Assembly (NCBI GenBank): GCA_029964075.1
Contig: CM057138.1
Location: 5,760,932 to 5,824,931, forward strand
Source: Patiria pectinifera
Lineage: Eukaryota > Echinodermata > Asteroidea > Valvatida > Asterinidae
Direction of reading: 5' to 3'
Length of the DNA: 64,000 nucleotides
The position numbers were made by a program, and so were the translations under genes. Below are positions 12,564 to 24,900 of the stretch, in pieces (within the stretch, counting starts at the first letter, position 1; every line of letters starts with the position of its first letter). The notes below the pieces were generated by a model. It worked only from the letters and a program-made list of their open reading frames with translations. It did not search any database and had not been told where the DNA came from.

Positions 12564-12939
12564 TTACCACCCACCTCTGCTGCCTCGGAACCCACCCCCA
12601 CCTCTTCCCCTTCCACCCTGGAAGCCTCCGAACCCACGGAATCCACTGTTGCCTCCCCGGAATCCACGACCCCCACTTCCGCCAAAGTTGCCACCACCAC
12701 CACCGCCAAAGTTGCCCTCACCACTCCCAAAGTTTCCCCCTCTACCACCGCCAAAGTTTCCCCCACCACCCCGAGAGTTCCCTCCTCCCCCGAATCCCCC
12801 ACCCCCTCTACCCCCTCTGAAGCCACCGCCTCTGAAGCCCCTGTCGCCTCTGAAGCCCCTGTCGCCTCCTCGGCCACCAGCGTAGCCAGGGGGGTTGGAG
12901 AACCGGAACCGTGATGGACCTGCTGGACCTCTGTCTTGA
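12564..12939 (-). CDS. DHX9: DHX9 exon 29: RGG/glycine-rich tail and stop
   Basis: Residues 1145-1269. The acceptor is tcctgcag|T. The exon encodes a low-complexity tail rich in RGG, FRGG and GGGGNFGG units ending ...GSRGGW and TAA. In DHX9 this region binds single-stranded nucleic acid and carries the nuclear transport signal. The long antisense proline-rich and other frames over it are shadows of the GC-rich glycine codons. Confidence 0.95.
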
Positions 12940-15900
12940 CTGCAGGAGAAACGAGAAGACAAAGTACAGACTGATTATTATTAAAATGACCTTTATTAAC
13001 CCTAACTCCCTAGGCCTTTTTGCTAAGGTGTAGCCTCAATCCTGCAAAATCCTCCATTATTTCTTGAATTTGGTCCATGGAGGGGTGACCACTGCCTGAA
13101 TTCTTCAAAATCCTGCAGCAGTGACTGCCAATATGTTGAGGCTTGGCCAGTGACATCCTGGAGCAGTGCGGAGGATTTCAAGCATAATCCAGGCCTATAT
13201 TTATGCATGGCTGAGCAAAAACAACACAAGATCCGGCCTAAGACCTTGACAAAGTGCATCCTACGAAATCAGTAACACACTTTTGCCAATTGTAACCTCA
13301 ATCCTCCAAATTCCTCCACTTGGGCAAAGAGGATTTTGAAGGATTCAGGGCGGTTAGGGTTAAGGGAATAAATGTGTGCTTGGCTGGTTTTAAACACTAT
13401 GTTTAGGACCGGTTGGAGTCTGGATGCTGATAATTACCCGAGCCATAGCAGTACAGTTGCAGTATTCCTGTGCCCAAGCCCTTCATTGTGTGATATACAT
13501 TTGAAAGTGTGTAACACTGTTTTAAAAATTATTCAATGAGATTTCTTTTTTCGGAGTTGGACAAAAAATTAGGAAAAAGTAGGAATTCCAAGAAAAAAAA
13601 AGGAAGAGCAGGAGTAAGATAAAAAAAAAAAAATTAGGAAAAACTAGGAAAAGTAGGAATACTTAAAAGCCTGCGATACCCAACCAAAAGTGGCGAGTAA
13701 TCAGTAACAGTCTTCTGATTACTCCAAGCTTTCTTTGAGTCATCTGAAGCTTTCCTTTTAGAATCTTTCTTAAAATGAGACACATTATTACTATTCATGG
13801 GTTGCCAATGACAATTGCAAAGAAAATAAATGCTTTCATAAAGTCCAATAACTGATACAACAAGAGAAAGGCGACTCAAATACTTTGGACACATCACAAA
13901 GATGGGGAATGACAGATACCAACAATAGCATAATGGGAGAACCCATGGGACAAGATCAAGAGGAAGACCAACAAAGAAATGGCTAGACTGCCTCAGAACA
14001 CACTGCTGAACAAGAGATATCTCCTCACTGTCAGAAGCAACTCGGCTGGCGTCCCACAGAAGTGTTTAAGACATCACAAAGCAGAAACCATCACACAGCC
14101 TGCTGGTGTGGAAGGCTTAGGTCAAGGTAGGTCAAAGTCCATGGAGAACTTTGTTTTGTGAAAGAAGCTTGGAGAAGAAAATTGAAATTATTGAAGAGAA
14201 GGGAGGGAGGAACTTTAAAAAAGAAAAAAGAAAAAAAGAATCAAAATCAAAACTTACCCCTGGTCTCCGGAATCCTCTTGGGAGTTTCCGAAGAAGCCAG
14301 CCCTTGGGGAGGACAACTCCCGAATGACGTTGAGCAGAGTTTCATCCGGAGGTGAAGGAGACATGATGCTGTCTGGATTAGCTGTCATGTTGAAGATCAG
14401 GGCTTCGACGGCTGGCCGCAGGGCTGTGATCTTGGCCGCTGAGGCATGGGGCATTCGGAGCTGAATCCTGGCGGAAAGGGAAGAATATCGGAACGCTTAA
14501 ATACTGGGCGAGTAAAAAAAAAAACCAACGAAACCCAAATGTTGGGACCATTGTTTTAGTGAAGTTCTGCATGTAGCATATTTCAAAATCTAGGATATGA
14601 AAGCCCAATTCATACCCTTTCTTTTAGTACAAGAATCATTCAAATCACTCATATACTTTTGAAGTTACGGAATTTTAAACATAACCTCCATTTTAAAGTT
14701 ATGTCCACGGATCACAAAAAGGTATTAAGTGTAAGCAAAATGAAAACAAATCACACAGGGATGTGGGTGAATGGTTTTCGTTTTGCTGAAAGAAGGCACA
14801 CCTTTTCAAAGTTGGTGCCACAGTGCACAAGTTCTATTGATACCGGTACAGAGTGGCTCTTCACTGTACATGTAAGTCTTTTCATGCAACTGGTCTACAC
14901 AAGGAACCAGATTTAGCTTGTTACAGGGTAATCCTATATGATAGCACTCCCCAGCTCTCTTCACCAGCCAAAAGCAAGGCCAAGTCAAAGTTGGTCAGTG
15001 AGTCCGTAAGTCAATCAGGAACACAAGAAGGCCCTAGGTTGGCCGTCTTATAATAATAATTTGGGAGGCTAATCATCCTTACTCGCAGCTGGTATGCTGA
15101 ATTGCGAAGGACGCGGCTACAACGTGGTCGGCCGCTGGCACGTAAAGGCGCCTATGGCTGCCGGCCACATCGACCCGTATATGACCACGGAGCACAGCCT
15201 CAGATCGAAAGTGTTCGATTTTTCCGGAGGGAGGAAAACCGGAGGGCCCGGAGAAAAACCCTCGTGGCACAGGAGAGAACCAACGCACAACTCTACTCAC
15301 ATGCGATCCGCGGCCAGGATTCGAACCGTGGTCACCTTGGTGAGAGGCGAGCGCTTTACGCACAAGCCACCCATGCCACCCATGTCTTGGACCACAAAAA
15401 TAGGCTTGTATTTGAAGACATTTTTGTGAGACTTAGTTTGCATTTATACATACCAGTCATCCAGCATGATTAAGCCGTTGCATGATTCAATGGACCGTGC
15501 ACCAAACAGCAGAAGCTGTAGTGGGGACACCATGGTCATTCCCTTGGCTGATACCGCACGAGTTCGGATCTGTCAAAAAGCAAAATTTTTGATTAAACTT
15601 TACATAAGCATTTGTGTTTTTTTGTGGAAAACTTAACGCATGAACCTGATTATGAGCTTTTGTTTTACCTAACGATACCTATGCTGTACATTTGATTAAA
15701 AAAAAAATCTAAGTAGCAACCTATAAGACTTATGATTAAAACTGCATGAAAGTTACTTATAGTTTATGTAACATAATTTCCTTTGTTGTTAACAATGAAG
15801 GTTAATTTGAATTAAGCAATTGAGCAGCGTAGACAGTGACAATGACCAACGTTTTAAAAACCAAAAACGAAACATTTCTGCCAAGTAAATCTAATGACAA

Positions 15901-18900
15901 AATATAAGTATTGCAAATGTCCAGTTGCGAACTGAGATGGTGGTTTGTGGTTAGAGAACGTGAACTTTTTTAGGTTTTTTTTTTGCATAGTTCGAGACTT
16001 TTTGACTAGGTTTAGTGCCATGAACCTTTTCAGTGAAGACGAAAAACGGCGACGGGAACGTCTGCTCAAACTTGCTGAAGTTGACCGAGGACTTGTGGAT
16101 CAGCGCCGACTTGTTCTCCGTGGTCAGCAACTTGCGCTTCTCCTTGTGGTAGCAGGTGTTGGGAGACAGGCCCATGGCCAGGAGGCTGACTATCACCTCC
16201 AGCTTGACGTCCTGCCCGCCAAAATTGAAGAACTCCAGCTCCATGCACTCTGCAAGTTTTAAGTGGGATTTTTTTACCTTCCTAGTCTTTTTGGCACTTA
16301 AAAACCCTTTAGATTTTGCCTTCAGAAACATGTTTGCCAATAGGTTTCTCTCAAAGACGGCCATCTCTGTAGGAGAACTGCAACTGCGAATTTCGCGCGA
16401 TCAAGCACGTGTTGAAAATGTGCCAAACACACGCATTTGTTGCTCGAAATGTGTTCGAAATACAACGCAGCCGATGCGCGTTATGCAAGTTGATGCTCAA
16501 AATGCCGATGCACGTGCACTAAAAGGTGGTCGAAATTTGGATATTTTGCTGAAGTAAGTATTCTTTTCTTTGGTGATTTGTTATGTCAATACATGACAGT
16601 AAGCCAATGAGCAACCCTTTGTCACAAATGTTTGCAATGAGCAAATTTTGGGTTTACATTGTTATAAGCAAACCCCTAAACTGAACAGTGTCTTCCTGAA
16701 ATGACATCACAGCTGCAGTGCCCTCAATTGTCCTGAAAAGCATGGACAATTTTAATGTGTAAAGAAATTAACCAAAAGGGATGTCAAATAGTTTTTCATA
16801 CATTTAAGAGGAGTGGAAAGTTGCACAAAATGTGTTCCTATGAAAAATTCATTGCATGGACCCTTTAATATTACTGGTACACATGAAGGATACGATTCTT
16901 TTTCAGCATCCCACTGCCATCATAAAAAGTCGCACATAAAATACATTTGTGCGGTACACGTAAAGTACTTGGGTGAAACACATGACAGATAAACCCAACT
17001 TCACTGAATGCAGCTGCCACCAAAAATTTATTATGCAAATCAGCAGAAATTACTCACGTTCTGGAAAACCTTCCATGACCAGGATATCCTTCAGCTGATT
17101 CTGAAGAAATAAAAAACAGAAAAAAGTATCAGGAAATGTTGATTTTTTAGTTGAAGACGGGGGAAAACTACCAATCACTTTACCAGTTTTAAGCCACTTT
17201 TCTTCCACAAACCTTGCTCCCATGCAAAAAATAAGTGCACTACCCCTTCCACTAGTTAAGTTCATGAATGTGCACATTTTTATGTGAGTGCAAAATGTTA
17301 CGGCGGCAATGCATTTTAGTCCCTCCTGCGTTTGCAACCGAGTGAGGGAAGCTTTTGCGAAGAGTCTGTAGGAAGGCACACTATCTTTGAAATAGCCCTT
17401 CACAACAAATATTTAGGTTTATATTCAGATTTGAAACAAGAAATTAGAAGCCTCACCCTAGCTTCATAGATCATGCGCAGGGATGTCATCTGTAGCTGCT
17501 TGCGGTCACAGTAATTCATAGCACCGTCCTCACCACCATTGGACCTGAAATGAAAACATCAAGAATAGGCCATTATCATGTTGCGGCCATCTTGATTTTT
17601 TCCCATTCAAATCAACGTAAACAAAGCGAGGCTGGAAGGAAATATAGTCTGGTTCCTTTTTGCACAAAAGTTATTATCATTCAGTACTGCTATTAGATAC
17701 AGGGAATGTGACTGAGATGGTAGTAGCAGAAAAAGGTCTATATTACAAATACACTTGATAAATTACTGGTTACACCGGTGTTAGACTGGAGTTAAGGCCT
17801 TTTTATACTTCATGTGATGGACTTGTGATGGGCATGTGATGAACATGTCATGGACTTGACATGGACATGTGATGGACTTCTGAAGGAATTGTGATGGACA
17901 TTTGAATTGTGATGGACATCTGATGGACATGTGATGGACTTGTGATGGACATGTGATGGACATGTGAAGAATTTGTGAAGGACTTGTGATGGACACGTGA
18001 TGGACACGTGATGGACTTGTGATGGACTTGTGATGGACATGTGATGGACAGTAATGGATATGTGATGGACATGTGATGGACATGTGATGGACTTGTGATG
18101 GACATGTGATGGACATGTGATGGACAGTAATGGATATGTGATGGACATGTGAAGAATTTGTGAAGGACTTGTGATGGACATGTGATGGACTTGTGATGGA
18201 CATGTGAAGAATTTGTGAAGGACTTGTGAAGGAATTGTGATGGACATGTGATGGACTTGTGATGGACATGTGATGGACATCCGATGGACATGTGGTGGAC
18301 AGTAATGGACATGTGATGGACAAGTGAAGAATTTGTGAGGGACTTGTGATGGACTTGTGATGGACATGTGATGAACTTGTGATGGACATGTGATGGACAT
18401 GTGATGGACATGTGATGGACATGTGAAGAATTTGTGAGGGACTTGTGATGGACTTGTGATGGACATGTGATGAACTTGTGATGGACATGTGATGGACATG
18501 TGATGGACATGTGATGAACTTGTGATGAACTTGTGATGGACTTGTGATGGACATGTGAAGAATTTGTGAAGGACTTGTGATGGACTTGTGAGGGATTGTG
18601 ATGTACATGTGATGGACACGTGATGGACATGTGATGAACTCAGTGTTGGACTTGATTACAACACTGGTTGATACTCACAATGCCTGTTCCCATTCCTGGA
18701 AGCAGCCCAGTACGGCGATATGGTCGCTGTGACGGATGCCACAGTAGGACTTGTGCAAGTTGGTGACTTTGCCCATGTGGGTGACGAAGGGCTCCGAGAA
18801 GACGGTGCTGGCTGCTATGATACACATGGCATCTCCCACACTACAATAGATGTAAAAAAAAAAATAATAATTGAAATAACTTTTTATTTAGTAATTGTAT

Positions 18901-21900
18901 TATTTGTTTACTTTTCTTAGGTTTAAAAAGCAAGTTCTTGGAGAATCCCCAGTCCCAGATAATGATGCAGACCTACTTAAAGGGAATGTACAACATTTGC
19001 TTTTACTGCAATTTCCAGAAATAGATGGATTTGGAGGATTAGTATGTTATAGCATATTGTTAAAATGAATTGTTACACATTTTGGGCTTTCAGATGCTGG
19101 ATAAACCAAGAAAAGCTATCATGTTCTTGTAGTCTGGTTCCCTGATCCCAGTTAAGATGAAACTCTGCAATTGATAGACTTTGGGGAACTGTAAGGTCAG
19201 AGTATCAGTCTAGTAGGCTTGTACTCCTTCACAGGTGTGTAATCAATTGCAAAGAAAATGCGGAACAACTAAATATGAAAAATTATGAGCAGTTGTTAAA
19301 TAAAGCCAGTTTTCTCCAACGCCGGCCGGCCAACCAAGTGGGGTGGGGGGGGGGGGGAACGTGGAAACCGAATCTGAATTCTGCAATAAAACTTTTTTTG
19401 CACAAACGTTTGAGCCTACACAACACTTAAAACAAGGTGCTGTACAAAGCTTCAGATATTTGCCTTTGAACAGCAAATTGTCCACCTCAAAAGGAAAACG
19501 TTTGCTCAGTAAACTACTTACAAGAGTGAGCATCCCAGGATGATCATCTTGCCCAGCTTGGGTTCTATGGGCATCTTGGCCAGGATCTTCCCTAGGGGTG
19601 TCAGCTCCTCCTGCTGGTCCAACGCATGCATATCTGCAAAGGAATGGTGGCACATCAGCTGCCTTGTCAAAAGCAATGACAGGACGTACATGCATCAGGA
19701 CTTGAAATTAAAGGTCATAGGATTGTTCACTCTTTGCGCATTGTTTTCCCCTTTGAAGCAACAAAATTACTCAAATATTTAAAGGTAGGGTAAATCATTT
19801 GTCATTTGAGCATTTTTTTTTGGCTTGAAGCAACAACAGTGCTCAAAATCAGAAGAAAAGTGCTTAACACTAACCTGATGAAGTTTCAGCTCAGTAAATG
19901 CTGCATATTCTACGAAAACAATATTCTAGGATGTCGGTTTCAATTCAAAAGTTGCCGAGTCATGTTTTGTATTGGGCCCGGAATTAGCATCCGGGACATG
20001 TTCTCATTCAACTGATTGCAGCTACATGAAGTCACGCACTGAACCGACAAATTATAGCAACTGCAGGCATGTGTGCGTTGTGTCACTTGATGCATCATTG
20101 GAAAGAAAGAATAATTTCACAGGGATTTATTGCCATTACTATCTTCAAACCAAGTATGAGTAAGGGGGGAGGGCCTTCGGAGGGGGGGGGGGCCAGCTTG
20201 GAAGGGGGCTGGGGAGGTTGTCATACCTTTCAAGGCGGCTACGGCTTCCACGACCGAGTCCAGTGGTGGCGGCTCGATAGCCTTGCCCAGAAAGTCTGCA
20301 ATTTTACCCAGGCGCAGCAGTTTGATGGTCAGAGCCAGCTCATGCAGAGGGGTACGAAAGATCTCTGGTGTCGTATAATCCTCAAGTCTGGTGGGAAAAA
20401 AAAAAAGATTCACAAAATTACTGTGCCGAGGCTTCATGGTTTCAAGTATTGAACTCAAGGTCTGTAGGTTGTGGGTTGGAGTCCAGCCTGGAGTTGTGGT
20501 GCGTGTGCCCTCGGGCAAGGCACTTTGTCACTCATTACTTTCCCAACCAAGGAGTAAATGGGTACCTGTGAGGGCAGAGATAGTTATTGTGATTGATTTT
20601 AGCAGCTTTGCACAAAATGGTAGCATCGAGCTGTATACTCCCCAGGGAGCTGAGATGGCCTTTGGAAGTTTTATGGGCCCATTAAAAAAATATAATTCCA
20701 ATGTTTATTTTTTGAGGGTAACATTAATGCAACGTGTAAAAATGTGAGGAAAATGAACCTTGTCATACTACTCTCCAGGTCATTTTGCAAATAATGGTTG
20801 TTTTAAAAACCTACATATCGCTTGCCTGTAACTTTGTCCATGTCCGTGCACATCCTTTTGTTCAAATGTGACTTGGACTCGGATTTGAATCAAATAACTC
20901 CTGATTCAGACTCACACTTGAAGCAAATGACTCAAAATTTGGAATTGGCGTCAACCCAAGTGACTCGCGACTCAGACTCAACCAAATGACTCATAACTCA
21001 GACTCAGACTTGAACCAAGTGACTCGTGACTCAGACTCAGACTTGAACCAAATGACTTGTGACTCGGACTCAGACTCCAACCAAACGAAACGAGACTCGG
21101 AATTGGACTCAACCCAAGTCAGGGAGTCAGCAGGCATACAATTGGGAATTTAGAAAAAATCAAGGAAACTCCTAACCACACAAGACTTTGTACAGTATTA
21201 TTCAATTGGTAATGGCATTCATGAGAAGTAAAATACGAGGAAATCAGCGGATCTAAAGACAAGTTGCATGCCCGAGTCAGGTTGGTGTAGCAGTACTTTC
21301 CTCGCCTTCCACCGCTGTGACCATGGTTCGAATCCCGCCTGGGCCAATATGTGGATTGGGTTTTCAGTCCCTGCCTGATTCTGTGGGTTTTCCCCAGAAT
21401 ATTCCTCTGGGCTTTTCCTCCCACCTCTAAATGTAACTTCTTCTCATTGTCTTCTCTCCACAGGTTTGTTCAGGCTTGCCAGCTACAGTGCCTAGGGCGC
21501 TTTTGAGGAATCCTTGGTTTCATTACCAGAAATGATTACAAACAATAATAATAAATCATAATTACCGGCAATGGGTCATTATGTATAACCTAATTGCAAC
21601 AGTTATGTGTCTCCCTAATGACCGGTGTCTCCCCATTATCGAAGAAATTACGATAACAGAGGTCACTCGTCTGGCCCTCTAGGACCAGCGAAAATTTAAA
21701 ATTATTCACTTTTCAAAGCGTGCCCTGCTGCAGAGGTGGAAGGCAAACCCTGGGCGCACACGGCCGGCCCGCCCACGTCGCTGCTCCAGGTTGGTCTTGG
21801 AGGCCCAGATGGTGGCATAGTTGGTCATGTTGTTGTGGGACGTGAAGAGTTTGGTCTTGGCTCTGAAAACAAACAAAAATTTAATAAAATTAAACAAAGT

Positions 21901-24900
21901 CAACTCAATTCAACAACAAGAAACACTGATTTTCACAAACTGGAACGTATTTCAGTGGAATCAGTTATCAAAGTATAGCATTATTTTTTTACGAATCCTA
22001 AAAATTGTTTCTTTGAGAAAATAATTATTTTCATATGGGACACAAATGACCATCGTATGCAAATTCATATGAATGGCCTCAAACATGCATAATAATAATA
22101 ATAATAATAATTTGTGGGGGCTAATCCTCCTTACTCGCAGCTGAGAAGCTGAATTGCAAAGGACGCGGCTACAACTTGGTCGAGCCGCAAGCATGTAAAG
22201 GTGCCTTAGGCTGCCGCCATACGACCCGTGTCTGACCACAGAGCACAGCCAGAGATCGAAAGTGTTTGCTCTTTTTCGAAGGGAGGAAAACCGGAGGGCC
22301 CGGAGATAAACCCTGTGGCACAGGAGAGAATCGACACACAACTCTACTCACATATGGTCCGAGCCGGGATTCGAACCAGGGCCACAGTGGTGAGAGGCGA
22401 GCACTTTACACACTAGCCACCCATACCACCCATAGCAATATAACGTTCAGTGAGCGAACAAAAGTTGTAGGAATGTCTCAACTATCTCTCTGGTTTCTGA
22501 CCATGAAGTATTTATGAACAGAAATAACAGTGTGATTGAGCAGTTCTTATCAGCGATTAGCCCCTAAAACTGGCTTTCCATAAGCACGGATGTAAGTAGA
22601 CTATGACATTTTTACCTGAAATTTTAGGCATAAAAGGAAAAGTAAAGACACATGTATGGTGCAGATATGTGACCTCCTTCAACAAAGCCCCCCCCCCCCC
22701 CCAAAGTTGAGAAATGTTGTGTTTAAGGTTTGCTTGATTTATTAAATTCATATTTTGGGAGCTTGTCAACTTATAGAAAATTTCAAAACCTCAAAATTGT
22801 CAGTTCCTCCCCCAATGACTTCACGTGCCCTTTGTGTGAATACAACTGCTGCAACTTTGTCCGGGTTTCGTGGGAGCAGGTCTCATATGTTATTAACAAT
22901 TTGAAGGAAAAAAAGCCTGAAATCAGGCAATTGGCAGTTTAACACAAGAAACATTCAGTTGCGTTCATTTTTACATCCACGGACCCACGGTCCACGGTCG
23001 TACTCTCAATGTCATACGTCTGAACTATTTTCTGTCCGTCAAATTTAGGTTGTATAGTGTTCAGACGACTGCAAACAGCCATCATTTGAGCTTGCTGACA
23101 TGCCCTGCGAATGGGGCCGGCTTGACTTGCTATAAGGATTTCATTACACAAACATGCGGTTCTTGTCAGAGGGCTGGGGTTTGGCTACGATTTCCAGGGT
23201 CAATGGCTCAAGCTACTTTAAAGGGGCACTTCTGTCTATCAAATTTAGGTTGTATAGTGGTCAGACGACTGCAAACAGCCATCACTTGAGCTTGCTGACA
23301 TGCCCTGCAATGAGGCCGGCTTGACTCGCTATAAGGATTGTATTACACAAACATGCGGTTCTTGTCAGAGGGCTGGTGTTTGGCTAGGATTTCCAGGGTC
23401 AATGGTTCAAGCTACTTTAAAGGGGCACTCGCAATGTCATTTGGCTATGTTTGAATGAGGAACTTGTGTATTTTTTGAATTTGTTTGACAGAAAAATGTA
23501 GGAGTAATGAAAATTAAGCAAACTGGACTTGATTTAACAAAGAGGAGACTTACTTGCAGATGTCAATCACATACACCACGTCGTTGATGGTGATGCTGGT
23601 CTCAGCGATGTTGGTTGACAGAATGATCTGGAAGAACCACACATACAAAAATTGTCAAACAAAACAGCTGACAATTGACCACTTTTTATGACTTTTTGTG
23701 TTATATGGTCATTGATTTTATTCCATGAATAAACCACCTCACTTTTTGAATGAGACATCAAATGACAAACTTGGTGTACATCTAGTCATGGAATAATTAC
23801 TATGCAAATTATAAATTATTAGCAGCAAGACAATAATTCAGTTCTTCCAGGGTAGAATGGTTCCAATCCCCCCTTCGGAATTGATAACTTAGGGACCAGG
23901 AATCAGTTTACATGTACTTGCACGGTGGATCTGTTTGTGCACAAAATCAACACCTGAACACGGAACATTATACAATTGTTGCCTATTGTGATGGGGTTCA
24001 AGGTGTTTTGTACATCCGAGGGTGCAAAGCCCATGGACCCTAATCACGGCAGGCAACAACTGTTTTGTTATACCACGGTGATAGATTCCAACCGTCTAAA
24101 ATTGTGAGTTTCCTCCAGTTGTGGTGCAGTAATCGCGGAAGCATTATTTTGAAAAGATCCGCGATCACCGTGAATATTCGCACAGAATGTTTTTTGTTCT
24201 TTGCAAGGGAACACAAATTAATTTACCTTTTCCCAGAATGGACCAATCCATTAATCTCTTCTCTGTTACGTACCAATCACAGCTGCGACCATGGTCTATG
24301 TGTGTCCATCCGGTATAATATGCGCGCGTTCATCCGACATGCGTACGCGCTGTCTGAAGCCTTTTACCCGGGCTATTTCTATTGTACAAGGCGATGGAAA
24401 CACCACGTTCAACAGTTGGGACGATCAAGGTAATGTTCCCCGTGGGGTACATCACTCATGCACCACGGGTATACGCCCCTGACACAGTACATGCGTGTTT
24501 GTGGCACATCACCTGCTCGGTTCTCGACCAATTAAAAATCACAATCTATTACCGTGGTGTAACAAAGAACTTTGCTGCATTTCGTTCGTGTGGAATAATC
24601 TGAACAATTAATTTCATGTACGAACAAAGTTCCATGATGCCGTAAAACCTTTTCTAAAATGTTTTTTTTCCCATAAAAATGCATTTTTTTATGACATCAT
24701 TATGTACATGAACATGATCTACCAAACATGTTACGATAAGAATTTTGAAATAAATATTTTGTTTTGGCTAGATAAAGTGAAAAAAAAAGTTGTTAAATTG
24801 CTGAAAAGATTTTAAAATTCCAAAATTCATATATTTTTTTTAAACTTTTTTTTTAATAACCATACAAGTGGAAAAATTGTATTTAAGTATGGGTACCTTT

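Noticed and set aside
12518-12914. Proline-rich and other long frames antisense or shifted over DHX9 exon 29
   Set aside because: Shadows of the glycine-codon-rich RGG tail. The minus-strand frame with DHX9 phase is the real one.
17781-18630. Three minus-strand frames of 260-275 codons rich in [11 protein letters not shown]
   Set aside because: Translation of the 11-bp minisatellite in DHX9 intron 23. No start context, domain or codon structure.
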